5,143 bases of DNA, taken from contig CAYNMM010000071.1 in assembly GCA_964398355.1 (NCBI GenBank), forward strand, positions 1 to 5,143, in the 5' to 3' direction. Source of the DNA: WFZT01 sp964398355. Lineage in GTDB: Bacteria; Hydrothermota; Hydrothermia; B15-G9; WFZT01. Below, piece after piece: positions 1-5,143 of the stretch. Position numbers and translations under genes: made by a program. Numbering within the stretch: position 1 is the stretch's first letter; each line of letters begins with the position of its first letter. The notes under the pieces were generated by a model. It searched no databases and was not told the origin of the DNA. It was given only the letters and a program-made list of their open reading frames with translations.

Positions 1-1715
1 TAGTCCTTTAGATTCTTAACGGTTATCACTTCTTTTTTACCTGTCTCAAGGTACTTTTTTGCCACCTTTCTCATTATCCGTGCAATAGATCTTTCAAGCT
101 CTCTGACACCTGCTTCCCGTGTGTATTCACGGATGATCTTCAGAATAGCTCTGTCTGTAAACTCTATGACATCATCAGGAAGGCCAATTTCCTCAAGTTT
201 TTTAGGAATTAAATGCCTCTTTGCAATTTCAAGTTTTTCAAAATCAAGATAACCTCTGAGATGAATAACTTCCATTCTATCCAATAGAGGCCGCGGAATT
301 CCATAAAGCGAATTTGCAGTTGTGATAAATAGCACCTCTGAGAGATCGAAATCAACTTCAAGATAGTGATCCTGGAAATTCTGATTAACTTCTGGATCAA
401 GAACTTCCATCAATGCAGCCTGTGGATCACCTCTAAAATCCTGACCAACTTTATCGATCTCATCGAGAAGAAATACAGGATTTTTTGTTCCGGCCCTTTT
501 AATCTGCTGAATAATTCTTCCGGGCAAGGCCCCCACATAGGTCCTTCGATGCCCTCTGATTTCAGCTTCGTCTCTAACACCACCCAGGGAAATTCTGACG
601 AATTTCCTCCCGAGTGCTCTTGCAATTGATTTTGCGAGAGAAGTTTTGCCCACACCAGGAGGTCCCACAAAACAAATTACCTGTCCTTTAATTTTCCCCT
701 TCAGCTTTAACACTGCCAGATATTCAAGAATTCTCTCCTTAGGCTCCTCAAGTCCATAATGATCTTCGTCAAGAACCTTCCTCGCATTTCCCAGATCGAG
801 ATTATCTTTAGTCTTCTTTTTCCACGGCAGTGAAATAAGCCAATCGAGATAGTTCCGAATCACCGTTGCCTCAGGTGAGACCATCGGGGTTCTCTTCAGT
901 TTATTTAATTCCGAAAGGGCTTTTTCTCGAACTTCTTTGGGCATACCCGCTTTTCTTATCTTCTCCTCAAGCCGGGTAAATTCATCCCCCTCTTCACCTC
1001 CAAGTTCCTTTTGTAGTTCTTTAATCTCCTGCTGAAGGAAATACTGTTTCTGGGATTTTTTGATCTCCTCTCTCACTCGCTCTTCAATCTCAGATTTGAG
1101 TCTGAGAAACTCTATTTCTCTTAAAAGAATTTTTACAAGTTTGTCCAGAAATTCATCGAATGTAGGTGTCTCCAGTAATTCCTGTTTCTCCTTGAAGTTT
1201 ATAGGCAGGTGTATTGTTATATTTGGGGCCAGATATTCTATATTCGCCTGTCTTTCAAGTACGTTTATCACGACGTCATCAGGGATCATGCGGTTGAATT
1301 CGACATATTCTTTAAAATACTCCTTCAGCATTCTCGTGAGAGTTTCAATCCGTGCGGGATCGAGCCTTTCCCATGGGTATTCTTCTACTTCTGCGGTGAA
1401 ATACCCTTCCTCTTCAACGAAATTCCGGAGTTTAACACGAGATATACCCTGTACCAGTGTCCTGATACTTCCATCAGGGGCAACTACATGCTGGACAAAT
1501 TTTCCAACCACTCCTACTCTAAATAAATCCTTATCCCTGGGTTTCTCGACTGCGCTGTTTTTTTGTGTAAAGAAGACCGCATCTCCTCCCATGGAGAGTG
1601 CGTGTCTGGCCGCTTTTAAAGAAAACGGCCTCGCTATTAAAATCGGGAATAAAGTATCCGGAAATAATACTACTTCCCTTAAAGGTATTAATGGATATTT
1701 TTCTTTTGTTTCCAT
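1..1715 (-). CDS. lon: ATP-dependent protease Lon, partial (N-terminal 571 residues; 3' end beyond window)
   Basis: Lon is a cytosolic homo-oligomeric AAA+ serine protease that unfolds and degrades misfolded and short-lived regulatory proteins. My translation from the ATG at 1715 is open to the window edge: 571 codons plus two bases. Residues 7-200 match the Lon substrate-binding (LAN) domain, opening with PLIPLREVVLFP. A coiled linker follows (about 200-300) with the family pattern QQEIKELQKELG at 228-239. The AAA+ module has Walker A GPPGVGKT (351-358), Walker B FLLDEID (415-421), a likely sensor-1 Asn at 468, the arginine-finger region LLDRME (R480) and sensor-2 GVRELER (R538). E. coli Lon is 784 residues, so the Ser-Lys protease domain should lie just left of base 1; the truncation is due to the window, not a mutation. 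An in-frame TGA lies three codons upstream, so the ATG is the first normal start. It begins 2 bases after the clpX stop. Confidence 0.97.
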   Translation of the reverse strand, partial: METKEKYPLIPLREVVLFPDTLFPILIARPFSLKAARHALSMGGDAVFFTQKNSAVEKPRDKDLFRVGVVGKFVQHVVAPDGSIRTLVQGISRVKLRNFVEEEGYFTAEVEEYPWERLDPARIETLTRMLKEYFKEYVEFNRMIPDDVVINVLERQANIEYLAPNITIHLPINFKEKQELLETPTFDEFLDKLVKILLREIEFLRLKSEIEERVREEIKKSQKQYFLQQEIKELQKELGGEEGDEFTRLEEKIRKAGMPKEVREKALSELNKLKRTPMVSPEATVIRNYLDWLISLPWKKKTKDNLDLGNARKVLDEDHYGLEEPKERILEYLAVLKLKGKIKGQVICFVGPPGVGKTSLAKSIARALGRKFVRISLGGVRDEAEIRGHRRTYVGALPGRIIQQIKRAGTKNPVFLLDEIDKVGQDFRGDPQAALMEVLDPEVNQNFQDHYLEVDFDLSEVLFITTANSLYGIPRPLLDRMEVIHLRGYLDFEKLEIAKRHLIPKKLEEIGLPDDVIEFTDRAILKIIREYTREAGVRELERSIARIMRKVAKKYLETGKKEVITVKNLKD

Positions 1716-1717
1716 AG

Positions 1718-2956
1718 CTATTCAGCTCTTTTCCTCCTATTTTTGTAGTAAATAAATTCTGGTTCAGATTTTTCCTCAATGGTTTTTCTGGTAACAATTA
1801 CCTCCTTCACACCCTTATGAGATGGCAGATGGAACATTGTATCAAGGAGCACTTCCTCCATAATGGCTCTCAATCCTCTTGCACCAGTTTTCCTTTTTAT
1901 AGCAATTTCTGCAACCGCTTCGAGAGCATCATCTGTCACGGTGAGTTTCACACCCTCCATCTCAAAGAATCTTTCAAACTGTTTTAAAACAGAATTCTTT
2001 GGTTCCACCATTATTCTCATGAGATGTTCACGACTCAGAGAATGCATGGTTGCAATGACAGGGACTCTGCCGATAAATTCCGGGATAAACCCATACTTTA
2101 TCAAATCTTCTGGCCTGATTTTTTCGAGAACCTCGTCACTCGTTAATTCTCTAATTTCGCTTTTGAATCCAACTGTTTTCTTTCCAAGTCTGGCTCTAAT
2201 AATGTTTTCGATCCCATCGAATGTTCCACCGAGGATAAACAGAATGTTTTTTGTATCGACCTGAATGAATGGCTGTTCTGGGTGTTTTCTTCCACCCTGG
2301 GGCGGAACGTTAACCACAGTTCCCTCAAGAATTTTGAGGAGAGCCTGCTGTACACCCTCACCTGAAACATCTCTCGTTATGGATGGAGAATCGCTCTTCT
2401 TTGCAAGTTTGTCAACTTCATCAAGGTAGACGATACCAAGTTCCGCACGGGAGACATCATAATCGGCAGCCTGAAGAAGTCGGACAAGTATGTTTTCAAC
2501 ATCTTCTCCAACGTAACCCGCTTCTGTTAGGGGGGTGGCATCATAGATGGCAAATGGAACATTTAGGAGCTTGGCAAGGGTCTTCGCAAGCAATGTTTTC
2601 CCGGTACCAGTTGGACCTATCAAAAGAACATTTGATTTCTCAAGTTCCACATCCTTCCGATGATAGTTTACCCGCTTGTAATGGTTGTAAACTGCAACGG
2701 ATAGCACCTTCTTAGCATAATCCTGTCCCACCACATACTCATCAAGGAATTCCTTTATTTCTTCAGGCTTTGGCGGTTTTACTGATGCCCGCGACTCAAG
2801 TGATCCATTTTCATTAATAATTTCATAGGCCAGTCTTATACAATCTTCACAGATGTACCCGTCAATCCCACTAATTAATCTACCGACCTCACTTTCTGGC
2901 CTTCCACAAAATGAACATCTCGGCTCGAACTTTTTACTTCTTTCTCTTCTTGCCAT
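1718..2956 (-). CDS. clpX: ATP-dependent Clp protease ATP-binding subunit ClpX
   Basis: ClpX is the hexameric AAA+ unfoldase that recognises degradation tags, unfolds substrates and threads them into ClpP. The 412-residue product is full length (E. coli 424). An N-terminal C4 zinc-binding domain has C14/C17 and C36/C39. The AAA+ core shows Walker A GPTGTGKT (114-121), pore-1 loop GYVG (147-150), Walker B IVYLDE (175-180), RKH pore loop (223-225), arginine finger in EFIGR (R297) and sensor-2 GAR (R360). The ClpP-docking loop tripeptide reads VGF (262-264), a conservative variant of the IGF loop, so it should dock on the ClpP encoded just upstream. The zinc domain makes it ClpX rather than HslU. 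The ATG at 2956 lies inside the 3' end of clpP (23-base overlap) and is preceded by AAGGAG 10 bases away. The C-terminus is strongly basic (KNRRKRAE), and its codons also carry the lon Shine-Dalgarno. Confidence 0.98.
   Translation of the reverse strand: MARRERSKKFEPRCSFCGRPESEVGRLISGIDGYICEDCIRLAYEIINENGSLESRASVKPPKPEEIKEFLDEYVVGQDYAKKVLSVAVYNHYKRVNYHRKDVELEKSNVLLIGPTGTGKTLLAKTLAKLLNVPFAIYDATPLTEAGYVGEDVENILVRLLQAADYDVSRAELGIVYLDEVDKLAKKSDSPSITRDVSGEGVQQALLKILEGTVVNVPPQGGRKHPEQPFIQVDTKNILFILGGTFDGIENIIRARLGKKTVGFKSEIRELTSDEVLEKIRPEDLIKYGFIPEFIGRVPVIATMHSLSREHLMRIMVEPKNSVLKQFERFFEMEGVKLTVTDDALEAVAEIAIKRKTGARGLRAIMEEVLLDTMFHLPSHKGVKEVIVTRKTIEEKSEPEFIYYKNRRKRAE
1733..1738 (-). promoter_or_regulatory. 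Probable ribosome-binding site of lon, unusually distant
   Basis: A full AGGAGG on the minus strand is formed by the Arg-Arg codons near the ClpX C-terminus. The only normal lon start, ATG at 1715, is 17 bases further on, well beyond the usual 5-10. No better Shine-Dalgarno lies closer. Reinitiation by ribosomes ending at the clpX stop (2-base gap) may supply part of lon translation. Confidence 0.55.
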
Positions 2957-3560
2957 CTGATATCATCTCCTTCCTGGAAGCTATAACTTCGTCAATTATA
3001 CCATAATCCTTTGCTTCCTCGGGTGACATAAAAAAGTTTCTATCCGTGTCCTTCTCGATTTTTTCTATCGGCTGACCGGTATGTCTGGATAGAATCTGAT
3101 TTAACATATTCTTTAATTTAATAATTTCTCTCGCATGAATTTCAATATCTGTTGCCTGTCCCTGAACTCCTCCCATGGGCTGATGAATCATTATCCTCGA
3201 ATGTGGAAGAGCGTACCTCTTCCCCTTCGTTCCAGCAGCAAGCAGAATTGCAGCCATAGAAGCAGCCATACCAACGCATATTGTTGAAACATCGGGTTTT
3301 ATGTATTGCATTGTATCATAAATAGCAAGTCCCGCACTCACAACTCCACCTGGTGAGTTTATGTAAATGTAAATATCCTTGTCAGGATCTTCTGCTTCCA
3401 GAAAAAGCAGCTGGGCAATCACCAGATTCGCAACATGGTCATCAATAGGGCTACCAATGAAGATAATTCTATCCTTTAAGAGACGTGAATAAATGTCATA
3501 AACCCGCTCACCACGACCTGTTTGTTCTATAACATACGGAATATACTGTGCTTTCATCAC
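2934..3560 (-). CDS. clpP: ATP-dependent Clp protease proteolytic subunit ClpP
   Basis: ClpP is the tetradecameric serine peptidase chamber that degrades proteins delivered by ClpX. The 208-residue product aligns to E. coli ClpP from memory without gaps over the core (offset 10): VIEQTGRGERVYDIYSRLL near the N-terminus, YINSPGG (66-72), nucleophile Ser101 in GMAASMAA, and His126 in MIHQPMGG. The third triad position, Asp185 in E. coli precursor numbering, is here Asn175 (codon AAC, 3038-3036) in DTDRNFF; see findings. The N-terminus is about 10 residues shorter than the E. coli precursor, so little or no propeptide is expected. The C-terminus ends in a Lys/Arg cluster (GKKRKK). The start is ambiguous. 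GTG at 3560 lies 10 bases after GGAGG and gives a GTGA overlap with the tig stop; ATG at 3557 lies 13 bases away and gives a TGATG junction. Residue numbers use the GTG; subtract one for the ATG. Confidence 0.97.
   Translation of the reverse strand: MMKAQYIPYVIEQTGRGERVYDIYSRLLKDRIIFIGSPIDDHVANLVIAQLLFLEAEDPDKDIYIYINSPGGVVSAGLAIYDTMQYIKPDVSTICVGMAASMAAILLAAGTKGKRYALPHSRIMIHQPMGGVQGQATDIEIHAREIIKLKNMLNQILSRHTGQPIEKIEKDTDRNFFMSPEEAKDYGIIDEVIASRKEMISDGKKRKK
2967..2972 (-). promoter_or_regulatory. Ribosome-binding site of clpX (inside the clpP 3' end)
   Basis: AAGGAG on the minus strand lies inside clpP codons, 10 bases before the clpX ATG at 2956. It supports the overlapping start and independent loading of ribosomes for clpX. 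Confidence 0.75.
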
Positions 3561-4786
3561 TCTATGACAACCTCCATTTTGACCAGATTTTTAAGCATCT
3601 CATAGGCTTTTTCAAACTGGAGGCTCCTTCTTATGTCTTCAAAACGTTTTTCTTTCTTATATTTTTCAACAACCTGTTCTAAATTACTCTTGTCTTCAAG
3701 ATGATCCTCTATATGTTTAATCACATCCTCGTCAGAGATTTTAATATCATTTTGATCAATAAATCTTCTCAAAATAATGTACTCTTTAACCTTATGTTTT
3801 GCAATATCATCGAGAATTTTATCCTTCTCATTAGGAGGTGCATCTATCCTCAAAGTTTTTGCAAGCCTTTCCTTCTCGCGATCGATCAGGGTTTGCGGTA
3901 ATTCAAATCCTATCCGTTCATAAATTTTCTCAATCAAATCCCATTCAAAACGATCTTCCGATCTTCTCTCTTCATCTTTTCTGAGATTTTCCTCAAACGA
4001 ATTTTTCATTTCGTCCAGAGACTCAAATCCCTGAAGTCTGGCAAATTCGTCATTTAAGTCAGGTAGTTCAAGTTCCTTTATAGATACTACCTTAAAAACC
4101 TGTTTGAAGGGAAGTTTTTCCCCTCCTTCAATAGCAAGTTTTCTATCAATGGTTATTGTATCGCCCTTCTTTGCCCCTTTTAAGTTTTCATAAACAGTTT
4201 GATCGGTTTTTCCCCACTCCAGATGAACATAACCATTCTCTTCTTTTCTAAGAACCTTCCCGGTAGCAGGATCAATTTCTTCATAATGAGCAAATACATA
4301 GTCACCTTCATCGGCAGGTCTATCAACCTCTTTAAATTTTCCAAAGGCTTTTCTGTAAGATTCAAGCTCTTCCTCAACATCGGCTCTGGTAATTCGCTTA
4401 ACCCTCTTTTCTACTTTAACCTTGGATAAGTCCGGGAAGGAAAACATTGGAATCACATCGAACTCGGCCTCCACAAAATAGCTACCATCATCATTTTTCG
4501 TGTAGCGCAATCTAACAGGTGGTATGTAGTCGTACACATTTTTCTCTATCTCATCCATCACTTTATGATAAGCAAGGTCATCCAGAGCTTCCGCCTCAAT
4601 CTCCTTCTCGTATCTCGCCATAACCAGTTTTAGAGGAGCTTTTCCAGGCCTAAAACCCGGTACTCTTCTTGTTCTCTGGAAAATTTTTGCTATCTCTTCT
4701 TTCTTTTTTTCCAGCTCATCTGGAGTAATTTCGAGTGTAATTGTTTTATGTGCACTTAAATCCTCTTTAGGCAACAATTTTCCCAT
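3557..4786 (-). CDS. tig: Trigger factor, ribosome-associated chaperone
   Basis: Trigger factor binds ribosomal protein L23 at the exit tunnel and shields nascent chains. The product is 409 residues (E. coli 432). The N-terminal ribosome-binding domain (about 1-125) contains the signature loop GFRPGKAP (44-51), matching the family GFRxGKxP. A PPIase-like domain occupies about 155-240 (from EGDYVFAHYEE to FKVVSIKELELP). A long, charged, helical C-terminal chaperone domain follows (about 242-409). The middle domain is divergent: where E. coli has the FKBP-like segment around IPGFEDGIKG, this protein has DQTVYENLKGAKKGD, so isomerase activity is doubtful while the chaperone parts look intact. 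The ATG at 4786 is preceded by AGGAGA 8 bases away, and a strong promoter lies just upstream, making this the first gene of the operon. Its TGA overlaps the clpP start. Confidence 0.96.
   Translation of the reverse strand: MGKLLPKEDLSAHKTITLEITPDELEKKKEEIAKIFQRTRRVPGFRPGKAPLKLVMARYEKEIEAEALDDLAYHKVMDEIEKNVYDYIPPVRLRYTKNDDGSYFVEAEFDVIPMFSFPDLSKVKVEKRVKRITRADVEEELESYRKAFGKFKEVDRPADEGDYVFAHYEEIDPATGKVLRKEENGYVHLEWGKTDQTVYENLKGAKKGDTITIDRKLAIEGGEKLPFKQVFKVVSIKELELPDLNDEFARLQGFESLDEMKNSFEENLRKDEERRSEDRFEWDLIEKIYERIGFELPQTLIDREKERLAKTLRIDAPPNEKDKILDDIAKHKVKEYIILRRFIDQNDIKISDEDVIKHIEDHLEDKSNLEQVVEKYKKEKRFEDIRRSLQFEKAYEMLKNLVKMEVVIE
3571..3575 (-). promoter_or_regulatory. Ribosome-binding site of clpP (inside the tig 3' end)
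   Basis: GGAGG on the minus strand lies within the last codons of tig. It is 10 bases from the GTG at 3560 and 13 from the ATG at 3557. Spacing slightly favours the GTG; codon preference favours the ATG. The two starts differ by a single residue. Confidence 0.65.
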
Positions 4787-4794
4787 ATTTAATC

Positions 4795-4800
4795 TCTCCT
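4795..4800 (-). promoter_or_regulatory. Ribosome-binding site of tig
   Basis: AGGAGA on the minus strand lies 8 bases before the ATG at 4786. The good match and spacing fix this start for trigger factor. Confidence 0.8.
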
Positions 4801-4824
4801 ATCTGGTAATTTGGATTGCACGTA

Positions 4825-4853
4825 ATAATAATTTTATTTGAAACCTATGTCAA
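4825..4853 (-). promoter_or_regulatory. Sigma70-type promoter of the tig-clpP-clpX-lon operon
   Basis: On the minus strand, a perfect -35 TTGACA (4853-4848) is followed by a 17-base spacer (4847-4831) and a -10 TATTAT (4830-4825), one mismatch from consensus. Transcription would start near 4816-4818, giving a short leader of about 30 bases before the tig ATG. I saw no CIRCE inverted repeat (HrcA) or CtsR heptad repeat around it, so it looks like a housekeeping promoter. The call rests on consensus match and position. Confidence 0.8.
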
Positions 4854-4914
4854 TCTCTAACTGGCGTCTGTTTGAAAAAAATGCTTTATGGAAAAGAAGG
4901 AACGTAATTTTTAA

Positions 4915-4945
4915 CCTCCCCCAGTGCAAGATATTGCGGAGGAGG
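4915..4945 (-). other. Imperfect GC-rich hairpin upstream of the promoter
   Basis: Read on the minus strand, CCTCCTCC pairs with GGGGGAGG (8 pairs, one G-U). A 3-base bulge (ACT) follows, then GCAA/TTGC closing a TATC loop. On the plus strand the wobble becomes a C-A mismatch, so the fold is better as a minus-strand RNA. It is followed by TTAAAAATT rather than a clean U-run, so it is at best a weak terminator for a gene right of the window. Function unknown. Confidence 0.4.
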
Positions 4946-5089
4946 ATAAAGGTGAAGGCAAGGGAGCAAATTTGACAGATGAAAGCTGAAGGAATTTTAT
5001 TGCACTCCCCTCAATCCCCTCCCGCTTGCGAAAGAAAAATATTGAACGGAGACCTTCACACTTCTCTGTAGGGAAAGATATGAGTGCAA
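4923..5089. repeat. Three dispersed copies of AGTGCAA / TTGCACT
   Basis: The 7-mer AGTGCAA occurs at 4923-4929 and 5083-5089 on the plus strand and as TTGCACT at 5000-5006. The last two extend to an 8-base inverted repeat, TTGCACTC (5000-5007) and GAGTGCAA (5082-5089). Starts are 77 and 83 bases apart. All copies lie next to C- or G-rich runs. They could be binding sites, arms of an RNA structure, or chance. Confidence 0.45.
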
Positions 5090-5143
5090 CTCCCCACAAG
5101 TGAAAAAGAAAACTGACTTTACACATGTTTTCCAGAACGATTT

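Larger units (their letters stand above)
4854..5143. other. Intergenic region upstream of the operon promoter, no gene recognised
   Basis: About 290 bases upstream of the promoter hold no convincing gene. The only sizeable reading frame, on the minus strand (5126-4911, 71 codons), lacks a Shine-Dalgarno and resembles no family I know. I found no tRNA, SRP RNA or RNase P signature. The region contains C-rich runs (for example CTCCCCTCAATCCCCTCCC at 5005-5023), an imperfect hairpin (4915-4945) and three copies of a 7-mer. A neighbouring gene beyond 5143 cannot be judged. Confidence 0.6.

Noticed and set aside
785..790. Possible frameshift or internal stop in lon, as no long frame was obvious at first
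   Set aside because: Manual translation from 1715 to base 1 is continuous for 571 codons with all Lon motifs in order; the gene is simply cut by the window edge.
1060..1755. 231-codon plus-strand reading frame opposite lon
   Set aside because: It is antisense to a clear lon coding sequence, is Ser-rich low-complexity, and has no family resemblance; a shadow of the Lon frame.
2165..2173. VGF instead of IGF in the ClpX ClpP-docking loop
   Set aside because: The position tolerates Ile, Leu or Val before GF in the family, so this is a conservative variant and not evidence of lost docking.
4911..5126. 71-codon minus-strand reading frame upstream of tig
   Set aside because: No Shine-Dalgarno before its ATG, low-complexity Ser/Pro/Gly end, no recognisable family, and it lies in a region of C-rich runs and hairpins; likely a chance frame.
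4854..5143. CIRCE or CtsR operator, tRNA or other structural RNA gene upstream of tig
   Set aside because: TTGCACTC/GAGTGCAA resembles half of a CIRCE element, but the arms are 74 bases apart and not the TTAGCACTC-N9-GAGTGCTAA form; no tRNA T-arm, SRP or RNase P motif was found.

Overview
The window is one compact bacterial operon read entirely on the minus strand, plus its upstream control region. In transcription order (right to left) it encodes trigger factor (tig), the ClpP peptidase, the ClpX unfoldase and the ATP-dependent protease Lon. Lon runs off the left edge: its N-terminal and ATPase parts are present and its protease domain lies outside. The tig-clpP-clpX-lon order is the classical proteostasis cluster known from E. 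coli and many other bacteria. The sequence is AT-rich, arginine is often AGA/AGG, and the proteins are rich in Lys and Glu. This suggests a non-enteric, possibly thermophilic bacterium, but I cannot name a phylum from this window.

Layout: 4787-5143 is intergenic. It carries a near-consensus sigma70-type promoter (TTGACA, 17 bp, TATTAT) about 30 bases before the tig ribosome-binding site. Further upstream are an imperfect GC-rich hairpin and three copies of the 7-mer AGTGCAA/TTGCACT. tig (4786-3557) overlaps clpP (3560-2934) by 1 or 4 bases depending on the clpP start. clpP overlaps clpX (2956-1718) by 23 bases. clpX and lon (from 1715) are separated by 2 bases. No terminator is visible between the genes, so one polycistronic mRNA with translational coupling is the simplest reading.

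How the genes work together: trigger factor meets nascent chains at the ribosome exit. ClpX unfolds tagged or damaged proteins and feeds them into the ClpP chamber. Lon removes misfolded proteins independently. The set forms a fold-or-degrade module.

No undescribed system is evident. The points most worth checking are: an Asn in ClpP at the position of the catalytic-triad Asp; a trigger factor whose PPIase domain has lost the recognisable FKBP active-site segment; the 23-base clpP/clpX overlap that encodes basic segments in two frames; a lon Shine-Dalgarno unusually far from its start; and the AGTGCAA copies upstream of the promoter.
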